A DNA stretch of 33,211 nt, from positions 1 to 33,211 of the forward strand of contig DIQB01000020.1 in the NCBI GenBank assembly GCA_002427165.1, in the 5' to 3' direction. The notes under the pieces are model-generated. The model saw only the letters and a program-made list of their open reading frames with translations, did not search any database and was not told the origin of the DNA. The translations under genes were made by a program, and so were the position numbers. Below, in pieces: positions 25,144-32,347 of the stretch. Every line of letters starts with the position of its first letter. Position 1 is the first letter of the stretch. Source of the DNA: Firmicutes bacterium UBA5473. GTDB taxonomy: Bacteria > Bacillota > DTU084.

Positions 25144-25976
25144 TTAAAATTCAAGATCTCGTCTTTACATACGAAAACACATCCCAGGCAGGGGAGGCCT
25201 TGAGGGGAGTTTCCCTTAGCATCAAGCAGGGGGAGTTTGTGGGCTTAGCTGGACAAACTGGCTCTGGTAAATCTACCCTGGTGCAGCTGATTGCAGGGCT
25301 CCTGCCTGCGCCAAAAGGCACCATCTGTGTGGCAGGCCTGGATCCAAGTCAAAAAGAGGACTTCAGGGCACTTCGCCGCAAGGTGGGAATGGTTTTCCAG
25401 TATCCAGAGCATCAGCTCTTCGATGAGACTGTGCTCTCCGATGTGAGTTTCGGCCCCCGGAATTTAGAGCTTTCTAACCCGGAAAAAAGGGCGCAGCGGG
25501 CCTTGATGCTTGTGGGGCTGGATCCCGCAATTGGTGAACGCTCTCCCTTTGCCCTCAGTGGTGGGCAGAGAAGGCGGGTGGCAATCGCAGGAGTCTTAGC
25601 CATGGAGCCTGAGATTCTAATTTTAGATGAGCCCACTGCAGGCCTGGATCCAGAAGGTAGAAACATCTTGCTCTCTGTGGTAGAGCGACTCCACAGAGAG
25701 GGCCGGACAATTATCCTCATCTCCCATCGCATGCAGGAGCTCGCACCGCGGGTGAGCAGAATGGTGGTTCTAAACGAAGGCCAGGTTCTTTTAGACGGCA
25801 CGCCAGAGCAGGTTTTCAGTCAACAGGAGAAGCTAGGGGAGGCGTCACTGGCACCACCTCCTGTAACAGCGCTCCTCCAGCAGCTTCGTGCGAAGGGCTG
25901 GCCTGTGCGGGGGGATCTTTTTACAGTTCCTCAGGCTAGTGAGGAAATAATTAGCGCGTGGAGGCAGAGATGCTAA
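25128..25976 (+). CDS. ecfA2: Energy-coupling factor transporter ATPase, second copy
   Basis: This is the partner ATPase of the ECF module. The 282-residue protein has Walker A GQTGSGKST (42-50), the Q-loop Gln91, LSGGQ (143-147), Walker B ILILDE (163-168) and His200. The pairing of two non-identical ATPases followed by EcfT is the diagnostic arrangement. The start overlaps the first ATPase; ATG 25134 is a possible alternative two codons later. The ribosome binding site is weak, so translational coupling is likely. Confidence 0.95.
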   Translation: MAMQIIKIQDLVFTYENTSQAGEALRGVSLSIKQGEFVGLAGQTGSGKSTLVQLIAGLLPAPKGTICVAGLDPSQKEDFRALRRKVGMVFQYPEHQLFDETVLSDVSFGPRNLELSNPEKRAQRALMLVGLDPAIGERSPFALSGGQRRRVAIAGVLAMEPEILILDEPTAGLDPEGRNILLSVVERLHREGRTIILISHRMQELAPRVSRMVVLNEGQVLLDGTPEQVFSQQEKLGEASLAPPPVTALLQQLRAKGWPVRGDLFTVPQASEEIISAWRQRC

Positions 25977-26761
25977 AGGGTGTTACAATCGGACAATATG
26001 TGCCAGGGGAATCCCCAGTGCATAACCTAGATCCTCGCACAAAGCTGTTGGTTAGCCTTGTGCTTGTGGTGACTATTTTTATGATTCAAAAGCTCCCAGG
26101 TTTTCTTCCAGTAGCAGCCCTGGTGCTATTCTCTGCGCTCCTCAGCCGCATTCCCCTAAGATTGATTTTCCGGGGACTGAAACCTATTTTTTGGTTGCTG
26201 CTGATCACCTGGCTCCTCCATGCATTCACAGATCCGGGACGGGTGCTCTATGCTTTGGGTCCACTGAAGGTCACCTATGAGGGAGTGGTGGAGGGATTTA
26301 CAGTTGTGGTGCGTCTGGCACTTCTTATGTTTGGCACTACACTCGTCACCCTGACAACCTCCCCTGTGGCTCTCACAGATGGACTAGAGTATTTGTTGGG
26401 ACCGCTAAAAAGGTTCGGCTTGCCAGTAGGTGAGCTGGCGATGATGATGACCATCGCCTTGCGCTTTATCCCCACCCTCTTAGATGAGACAGAGCGGATT
26501 ATGAAAGCGCAGATGGCCCGAGGCGCAGATTTTACCACCGGTAGCATAACGCGAAGGGTGCGAGCGATGGTTCCTCTTTTGGTTCCCCTTTTTATTAGTT
26601 CTTTCCAAAGGGCAGATGAGCTGGCTATAGCCATGGAGGCCAGGGCTTATCGAGGTGGCGAGGGACGGACGCGACTCCATGAACTTTGTATGCGCCCCTC
26701 CGATTGGGTAGTCCTTGTTCTGGGCAGCGGTATTTTCATATGGTTGGGTATAGTATTTTAA
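25970..26761 (+). CDS. ecfT: Energy-coupling factor transmembrane protein EcfT
   Basis: EcfT is the membrane scaffold that couples the two ATPases to interchangeable S components. Starting at ATG 25970, six bases after GGAGG, gives 263 residues beginning LKGVTIGQYVPGESPVHNLD. Several hydrophobic segments are present, and the two Ala-Arg coupling-helix motifs appear as QMARGADF and MEARAYRGG. A GTG at 25958 is in frame but lies at the ribosome binding site. It overlaps the second ATPase by 7 bases. The truA-rplM-rpsI genes that often follow are absent. Confidence 0.95.
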   Translation: MLKGVTIGQYVPGESPVHNLDPRTKLLVSLVLVVTIFMIQKLPGFLPVAALVLFSALLSRIPLRLIFRGLKPIFWLLLITWLLHAFTDPGRVLYALGPLKVTYEGVVEGFTVVVRLALLMFGTTLVTLTTSPVALTDGLEYLLGPLKRFGLPVGELAMMMTIALRFIPTLLDETERIMKAQMARGADFTTGSITRRVRAMVPLLVPLFISSFQRADELAIAMEARAYRGGEGRTRLHELCMRPSDWVVLVLGSGIFIWLGIVF

Positions 26762-26940
26762 AAAGAGGTGCTCTGCAAAAGGGGCGGCGCGGGGGGAGTG
26801 TGTTTCCTCGGATCATCACTATTTTGAACTTTGTCGGTAAAGGTTTTATACTGCCGCTTGGGAAAAAATCCGTGTCCACCGAAATTGGAGACATAATCCC
26901 TTCGACACAGGGCAACGCTTTTGTGGGTGCATGGGATGAT

Positions 26941-26981
26941 GGAGAAGCGACTCGCAGAGTAAAGATGCGGGTCGTTTCTCT
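26941..26981 (+). terminator. Strong stem-loop downstream of ecfT, possible terminator
   Basis: AGAAGCGACTCGCA (26943-26956) pairs with TGCGGGTCGTTTCT (26966-26979) over 14 pairs, two of them G-U in the + strand RNA, around a 9-base loop; flanking bases extend it by one or two pairs. It is followed by CTATGC rather than a T-run, so termination would be inefficient. The G-U bias fits RNA read from the + strand, towards the end of the ecf transcript. Confidence 0.45.
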
Positions 26982-26995
26982 ATGCTTAGGAATGT

Positions 26996-27139
26996 ATTAT
27001 TGCCAATCATCTCGCCGTACGTCACATACAACCTTCGACCAGAGTCAATAACCTCATCCCACGAAATATCAGAGGCGAAGCTGAACTTCTTTTGGTAGGC
27101 TGACATAGCTTCTGCAGGACCGGACTGCTTTCTACATCT
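26996..27139 (-). pseudogene. Unidentified protein-coding remnant
   Basis: On the minus strand an open stretch begins after a stop at 27142 and reads RCRKQSGPAEAMSAYQKKF followed by SFASDISWDEVIDSGRRL and YVTYGEMIGNN. Composition and spacing look like real protein, but the stretch then loses protein character inside the hairpin region, and no good ribosome binding site precedes it. I do not recognise the family. It is most likely the remains of a gene; a chance open frame is possible. Confidence 0.25.
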
Positions 27140-27203
27140 CTATAGCATCAGCCAACAATTTTTCCGAATGGAGACCCAACAAGCTGCGAGCTCTTTAAAA
27201 AAG

Positions 27204-27962
27204 CTATTTGCTTTTGATGAACATCTGTACCCAAATGCCTTGCATGTGACCAACGCCAATTGTGTCGAAGTTAGAGCTTAAGATATTGCTTCTATGGCCT
27301 GAGCTTGCCATCCAATCCGCCATTACTTCCTCAGGCGATTCCTGGCCCCTTGCGATGTTCTCACCAGCGTAGGAATAGCGGATACCGTACTTCTTAATCA
27401 TTTCAAAGGGGGAGCCGTAGCCGGGGGAGGTATGAGAGAAGTAGTTATTTCGAAGCATATCTTGGGCCTTATCTTGAGCAACTACAGTAAGCCTTCCGTC
27501 TAAATTTAGTGCGCCCAGGCCTCTCTTAGCTCTTTCCACATTCACTAATTCAGCTACTTTAATAGCAAAGTTGCTCACAGGTATTATGCTGGTTGTTGGA
27601 GCCTTGGTCACGGATGCTGGGATCATGAGGAGTTGCCCTGGGTAGATCCGATTTGGATCGATATTTGGGTTAGCCTCCAGCAATGACGTAAGGCTAACAC
27701 CCTTTTTCGCTGCGATTTTATACATGGTGTCCCCACTTTGGACCCGGTAAGTGCTGTTGGTCTCGCCAATAGCGAGGATTTGTCCGGGGTATAGTTCTGT
27801 GGAGGAGAGGTTGTTAGCTTCTATCAGTGCATGGATTGTTGTGCTGTGGTTTGTTGCTATCTTCCAAAGAGAATCTCCGGGTTTGACTACATAGGAGGCA
27901 GCAAGTGCAGAGCTTAAGCAAAAAGTAATAATTAGGATGATGCTAATAATAGATCTTTTCAT
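27204..27962 (-). CDS. Secreted protein with two LysM repeats and a CAP/SCP domain
   Basis: The 252-residue protein has a signal peptide (MKRSIISIILIITFCLSSAL, cleavage near AA-SYVV), LysM repeats at about 23-66 and 71-115 (each YxVxxGDxxxxIA), a short Thr/Ser/Pro linker and a CAP domain from 134. The domain resembles YkwD of Bacillota: YFSHTSP with His177, AGENIA (199-204), and SGHRSNIL with His223. LysM binds peptidoglycan, so it should be cell-wall-bound; CAP function in bacteria is poorly known. The ATG follows AGGAGG, and a plausible promoter lies upstream. It is divergent from the broken prepilin gene. SafA/YkwD-type spore proteins have similar layouts. Confidence 0.9.
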   Translation of the reverse strand: MKRSIISIILIITFCLSSALAASYVVKPGDSLWKIATNHSTTIHALIEANNLSSTELYPGQILAIGETNSTYRVQSGDTMYKIAAKKGVSLTSLLEANPNIDPNRIYPGQLLMIPASVTKAPTTSIIPVSNFAIKVAELVNVERAKRGLGALNLDGRLTVVAQDKAQDMLRNNYFSHTSPGYGSPFEMIKKYGIRYSYAGENIARGQESPEEVMADWMASSGHRSNILSSNFDTIGVGHMQGIWVQMFIKSK

Positions 27963-27997
27963 TCAAAAACCTCCTGGCCTTTTAGTTTACATAGTCA

Positions 27998-28027
27998 ATT
28001 ATACACTTTTCAGGAGGGGAAGAGCAA
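27998..28027 (-). promoter_or_regulatory. Probable sigma-A promoter of the LysM-CAP gene
   Basis: Read on the minus strand, TATAAT (27998-28003) is a perfect -10 hexamer, with TTGCTC (28022-28027) 18 bases upstream as a four-of-six -35. The start codon is 36 bases downstream of the -10. The element overlaps the ribosome binding site of the divergent broken prepilin gene. Confidence 0.55.
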
Positions 28028-28032
28028 GTGAA

Positions 28033-28420
28033 ATGCAAAGAAGATTCTATAGCCAGAAGGGCCAAAGTGGCTTTACCCTCATTGAACTTTCAAGCATAAT
28101 TGTGGTGTTTGGGATCCTTTTGGCTATTTTTCTTCCGCGCCTGGGGACCTCGCAGGACTCGATAAGAAAGAGGCAATTAATTTTTTTCAAAAGGAAAAGC
28201 TCCACCTGAAGGATGGAGCTCTGAAAGCAGACAATGTTATCACTTCTCTTCACGTTGAAGATGGTGTTACATTCATTGAGGTCTCCGGAATTCCTGGCCT
28301 TCCGCAGCCGACGCTTCTCGGAAAAAATTCCCGATGGCTGTTGCTGGCGTTGTTGTGGTTACCATAACTGGGGCTGTAGCGATTTCACCGGTTTCCCTTA
28401 AACCCACATTATCGTTCTAG
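28033..28420 (+). pseudogene. Frameshifted type IV prepilin-like gene
   Basis: ATG 28033, downstream of AGGAGGGGA, starts a chain with the prepilin cleavage site and helix: QKGQSG then FTLIELSSIIVVFGILLAIF, and RLGTSQDS. This N-terminus matches the intact prepilin gene at 32348 in protein and DNA, including an identical 18-base run at 28111-28128 and 32426-32443. The frame then fails: it ends at TGA 28207, while coding character continues in another frame (EAINFFQKEKLHLKDGALKA, ending 28367) and possibly a third (MAVAGVVVVTITGAVA, ending 28420). Two frame changes indicate a pseudogene. Only the truncated 58-residue product could be made. Confidence 0.75.
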
Positions 28421-28540
28421 TTTATCCAGTCACTGAATGCTTGCAGTTGCAGCTAGATTTTAATTCCAAGGAAATGTGAGCATATCGGAGGAGCCAATTC
28501 CTATTTCGACTGGGATTATCATATTAGAAGATGCTGGGCG

Positions 28541-31500
28541 TTATAAATTAGCGATCGCCGTGTTTGAATAAGCCGATAACCCAACTTCACTTGCGGCTGC
28601 GACTCGGTATGCATAATGATTGCTGGGCTTGACAGTTCTATCAGTGTAGTTGACGTTACCCGTGAAAAACCCTGATCCAACTATGGCGAGTGGGAAATAA
28701 GGTCCACCATTATCAGAACGTTCAATGAGAAAACCGGTTTCGTTAATGGAATTATCACGCCAGGATAGACGAACTTGAGGTCCAGGCTGCACCCTCGCAA
28801 TCAAGTTGGTGGGAGCCGCTGGCGGTTGAACTCGGCTAACCCGCACGACGTTGGAGAAGTTAGAGTCGATTGTCATCGTGGGGAAGCCAGGAGTTGCGGT
28901 GTCACCGACAGTATTGGAAGCAAACACACGGTAGTAGTAAGTGTTATTCGTAATCCCGATGGGATCGGTGTAAGAAGTTGAGCCGGAGGGTAGTGTTGCC
29001 AGAGTGGTCCAGGGGCCAGTGCTATTGAGCGCTCTTTGAACAGTGAAGTTAGTCTCGTTTGTGGAATTGGACGTCCAGGATAGATCTACACGCCTGAAAA
29101 AGAGGAAACCGTTAAGAGTCGCAACTAGATTGGAAGGCTCTTTTGGCGGAACAGCAAACACCATCGAGTGCATCATATCCATCTCTTCGTGGGCTAGAAT
29201 ATGGCAGTGATAGACATACTCCCAACCGAAGTTCACGTAATGATTGGTAACTTGGCTAATTGGATTACCCAATGGATCGAACCATCCTGCGGGTGGAGGA
29301 GGTTTTAATGCAGAGCCCTCGGGCATTGTCGGGTCGATCAGGCGCACGCTGTTTGGTACCTCGAATGGTACCTGAGAGGGGGTAGGAATATTCGGCCTCA
29401 GCGCAATGATTGTATGCTCGAGCGGGTTTACCCTGAAGGTTTCCTTCCAGCCTAGTTCATTAGGATCAGGTGGAATCAAAGCACCGTCCCAGGCAACTCG
29501 GTTGATGAGCTGACCAGAAAATAAGTGTGTGTGAATGGTATGGGTATCTACACCATTGTGAGTGATCTTCCAGATCTGAGTTCCATCATCAACAGAGCCA
29601 ATGGGGATTGTATTAAGATCTGCTGTGCCTTTGATAATTTCAACGGGTGGACTGGCATAGCCGTAGACAACAAATTGACTGAAGTTGGAACTGGAGGCCG
29701 GAAATTCTAGTCCTAGCATGCCACTCATCCGTCCGTACTCAGTGTCGTAGACTTCGCCCATTTCATCCTGCAAAGCCTTAGGTTCGATCGGTAGAGTAAC
29801 AGGCGCCAGAAGTGCTCCATTTGCGTCTATTGGTCGAAAGGTCTTGGAGAATTCATGAAGTTGCACGTAGGCGCTGCCAGCATCCGCAGGGAGATCTATA
29901 ACGTTATATGCGGAATTGTATGCAGCCTGTGGTATTATGATCGGATCATGAGATGATTCAAAAACACCTCTTTTCGTGTCTGTTTTAGTAAATATTGCTT
30001 CTAATGCGGTGATGTCGTAAGGCGCGGGGTTAGAGGCAGCTACCCTGATTTGCATGATTGTACGGATGTTAGGACCGTAGCCGGGTTGCGTGGTCGGCGC
30101 ACCACCCTCGCCAGTTAGGTCTGGATTACCTGTGTAATAGTCATAGCGCTGGTCTGCCGCAGGGAAAGCTGCGGGAGCATCATTGTAGAGAATGAGGGTC
30201 TGCCCAGCGTACTGTGAAAAATCAACGATCACATCTGCTCGTTCTGCTGGTCCCAAAAGGAGCGAGTGTTGATCAACATTTCCGGCGTTGAAGGTTGTGG
30301 CATTCAGGTTCCAGGTGATGGGCTGGCTGGGTATTACCACAGGTGCTGGCAGGAAACCGCTGTCGGTTCCGATCTGAATCCAGTCCGGTCCTTTCAAGGA
30401 CGGGTCGGGCACACCACTTGGCCAGTCGGCAGGGAGGCCAGGCGTGCCACAAGCGGATATCATCTTGACTTCTGTAGCATATCCCGTGTCAGCTGAGATG
30501 TGGCCGGCAGGATCAGCTACATACAGCTGCAGGTTAAAGAAACGATCATCGGCGGCATTGAGGATCCGGAAACGGTAAGCCTTGGGCTCCAATTCCAGGT
30601 ACGGGTAGGCCGTACCGTTCACAATGGGGGTATCCATGAACGCCTCGCCTGGCATTGAAGGACGAGGCATTGCGGGCATCATCGGCGGTTGATCGGGTGC
30701 ATTTTCGGGATCGTAGTAAGGGTTCGGAACTGGCCCATGCATTATATCTGTTGTGGGTGGCCAAAACCACGGACCGTACATCCAGCGACCAAACGCGTTT
30801 ACTCCGGTAGGGTCCCAGGGATTTTGGGCGGGACTATAGACGTGAGGGTACCAAAGGTCACCGGTATTGGGTGTGCCAGGTGTTGTCCCCCAAGCCCAGG
30901 TAGGATCCGTATCAAGGATGGTATTGGCATCAACGAAAGTTTTGTCTTGGACGACAATGGGAATCCCAAGCTCGGGAAGTACTTTCTTCAAGCCCGGGTT
31001 GACCCCGGATTCGTTGGTGCCCTTGATTAAATCCTGTTCGACCTGGTCTGTCAGTAGATAAGGTGCGGCTTCTCCCACATAGACGTTTAGGCGAGTGATA
31101 CTATATGAGTGATCATGATAGAACATTAGCCTGGCACTTTGTGCGTTGGTGTAATACAAGGTTTGCACCCCATCGCGGGGATCATCTACGTCTTCCATAT
31201 CAGGTACATTCATCACACTAACACCCTCAGGATAGGGAGTGTCTTCACCAGCCGGGGTAATCCACTGATGTGGTGTCCCATCGCTGATCCAGATGGTGTT
31301 ATTACCATGGAGATGGATGTTAGCGCGGTTTTGTGTATAATTCATGGGCATGGCATCCATTTCTAGGGGCCCCATCCCCGCCCCCATAATGGTTGTATCT
31401 ACCGGGATGAAGAGCTCACCGCCAACTCCGGTAGGAAGCAGATTGTAGAACTTGATGCGCACCGGTACGTCACGGGTGCCAATAATAACAGGCCCCATAT

Positions 31501-31909
31501 AATGTGGTGCATCTACACCGTAAGCCTGGGTGCCATCGCCTTTTAAAACAGGTGTACCATCACTATTGGTTATAGCAATTCGCCTACCGGCCACGATTGT
31601 AGTGGACAATTGCACATAGCCTCGGAGCGTAGTAGGTGGTAGATCTGAGTGCATCTGCTCTTTAAACTCAACAACGGCGATTTCGTAGTAGTCAGAGCCT
31701 GGATAGGTCGTCTTATCAGCGACTGCAACCGGGATGTACTGACCCAAAGCGTTTGAGGCGTTAGAGTCAAGCCCTGGCAATGCATCAACGAATTTTCTCA
31801 GTGGCGGACTATAGGCCCAGTTGGCGGTACCAAAATAGTCTGGAACCAGGTATCCGGTGGTCGGATCGACCACGAGAGCCTTCTGAAGAGAAGGTTTGTT
31901 CGTTTTCAT
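28541..31909 (-). CDS. Large multicopper oxidase with two C-terminal fibronectin III domains
   Basis: Multicopper oxidases couple oxidation of metals, phenols or bilirubin-like substrates to reduction of O2 to water. All four copper motifs are present: IHLHG (His199, His201), FYHDH (His265, His267), HTIHTH (His790, His793, His795) and HCHILAHEEMDMM (His901, Cys902, His903, His907, Met912). Thus the type 1 site (His790, Cys902, His907, Met912) and the trinuclear cluster are complete. The 1122 residues exceed CotA-type enzymes (about 510), partly from inserts between motifs and partly from two fibronectin III domains (about 925-1025 and 1030-1122). The ATG follows AAGGAGG closely and no signal peptide is seen, as in spore-coat CotA and MnxG. 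The substrate is unknown; Mn or Fe oxidation and laccase activity are all possible. Confidence 0.92.
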   Translation of the reverse strand: MKTNKPSLQKALVVDPTTGYLVPDYFGTANWAYSPPLRKFVDALPGLDSNASNALGQYIPVAVADKTTYPGSDYYEIAVVEFKEQMHSDLPPTTLRGYVQLSTTIVAGRRIAITNSDGTPVLKGDGTQAYGVDAPHYMGPVIIGTRDVPVRIKFYNLLPTGVGGELFIPVDTTIMGAGMGPLEMDAMPMNYTQNRANIHLHGNNTIWISDGTPHQWITPAGEDTPYPEGVSVMNVPDMEDVDDPRDGVQTLYYTNAQSARLMFYHDHSYSITRLNVYVGEAAPYLLTDQVEQDLIKGTNESGVNPGLKKVLPELGIPIVVQDKTFVDANTILDTDPTWAWGTTPGTPNTGDLWYPHVYSPAQNPWDPTGVNAFGRWMYGPWFWPPTTDIMHGPVPNPYYDPENAPDQPPMMPAMPRPSMPGEAFMDTPIVNGTAYPYLELEPKAYRFRILNAADDRFFNLQLYVADPAGHISADTGYATEVKMISACGTPGLPADWPSGVPDPSLKGPDWIQIGTDSGFLPAPVVIPSQPITWNLNATTFNAGNVDQHSLLLGPAERADVIVDFSQYAGQTLILYNDAPAAFPAADQRYDYYTGNPDLTGEGGAPTTQPGYGPNIRTIMQIRVAASNPAPYDITALEAIFTKTDTKRGVFESSHDPIIIPQAAYNSAYNVIDLPADAGSAYVQLHEFSKTFRPIDANGALLAPVTLPIEPKALQDEMGEVYDTEYGRMSGMLGLEFPASSSNFSQFVVYGYASPPVEIIKGTADLNTIPIGSVDDGTQIWKITHNGVDTHTIHTHLFSGQLINRVAWDGALIPPDPNELGWKETFRVNPLEHTIIALRPNIPTPSQVPFEVPNSVRLIDPTMPEGSALKPPPPAGWFDPLGNPISQVTNHYVNFGWEYVYHCHILAHEEMDMMHSMVFAVPPKEPSNLVATLNGFLFFRRVDLSWTSNSTNETNFTVQRALNSTGPWTTLATLPSGSTSYTDPIGITNNTYYYRVFASNTVGDTATPGFPTMTIDSNFSNVVRVSRVQPPAAPTNLIARVQPGPQVRLSWRDNSINETGFLIERSDNGGPYFPLAIVGSGFFTGNVNYTDRTVKPSNHYAYRVAAASEVGLSAYSNTAIANL

Positions 31910-32070
31910 TTTTTCCTCCTTACATTATTGTCCGAAGGTGGTGTTAACATCAACACATTCCAAGCGAAACTATTAACTCTTTGGAGGATAGGCAGCAGTT
32001 TTTAAAAAACTAAACAATAAAATGTAAAGTACACTTTGATACTTATATAATATTCATATCCATATCGTTA
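31910..32070. other. AT-rich spacer upstream of the multicopper oxidase gene
   Basis: This stretch holds the ribosome binding site of the minus-strand oxidase gene (AAGGAGG near 31914-31920) and a 15-base palindrome, AGTTTTT and AAAAACT (31997-32011), around one A. I found no confident sigma-A promoter; the sporulation sigma-factor motifs I tested on the minus strand did not fit well. It is the likely control region for the oxidase. Confidence 0.4.
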
Positions 32071-32268
32071 GTGACCACCAATGTGCATCCATACGACCTA
32101 ACTATTCGAAACGATTATAGTCCAAGTGTGAATATTCGCAAACCCATAGTGAGCGGTAAAGGACTAGTACCGTCGGGCAAACGGGAATTAACGCTTGTGG
32201 AGAGATTAGTATTGCCTACTTGTGATTTAGCCCGAGAATCCACGGGACTTGCTCTGTGTGAGCGTTAA
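32071..32268 (+). pseudogene. Probable C-terminal remnant of an IS200/IS605-type TnpB
   Basis: The + frame reads RNDYSPSVNIRKPIVSGKGL followed by VPSGKRELTLVERLVLPT. This resembles the end of TnpB proteins, where RDYNASVNI (RuvC III) is followed by a variable stretch with an ELTxVE element. After the stop at 32268 the adjacent frame reads CVSVKVRAS, resembling the SVKQEA ending of many TnpB proteins. No N-terminal part, TnpA or left end is visible. There is no ribosome binding site at the apparent GTG start. I assign it as decayed transposon sequence from memory of the family, so the call is moderate. Confidence 0.45.
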
Positions 32269-32300
32269 AGTAAGGGCAAGCAGGAATTTAATAGCAAAAA

Positions 32301-32326
32301 GAGAATAAATATAGATAACAATTCTC
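32301..32326 (+). repeat. Short inverted repeat upstream of the prepilin-CBM gene
   Basis: GAGAAT (32301-32306) and ATTCTC (32321-32326) are a perfect 6-bp inverted repeat around an AT-rich 14-base centre containing TATAGATAACA. It lies just before the ribosome binding site GGGGGAAGG (32331-32339). It could be an operator overlapping a weak -10 element, or chance. Confidence 0.3.
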
Positions 32327-32347
32327 AAATGGGGGAAGGCAAGAGAA

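Larger units (their letters stand above)
26762..27203. other. Degenerate interval between ecfT and the LysM-CAP gene
   Basis: These 442 bases hold no gene with a ribosome binding site and family-like sequence. They contain a strong hairpin (26941-26981), described separately, and a protein-like minus-strand stretch near 27000-27139. The short motif TGTCCACCGAAATTGGAGACA-like region around 26875-26895 looks partly palindromic, but I could not match it to insertion-sequence ends. The interval marks the switch from conserved operon to accessory genes. Confidence 0.5.

Noticed and set aside
26686..27051. A 121-codon plus-strand frame across the ecfT end
   Set aside because: Its first part is ecfT in another frame and the rest crosses the hairpin; no ribosome binding site or family resemblance.
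31921..32070. Sporulation sigma-factor promoter for the multicopper oxidase
   Set aside because: A CATTTTA match to a sigma-G-type -10 was seen on the minus strand, but no -35 at correct spacing; not supportable.
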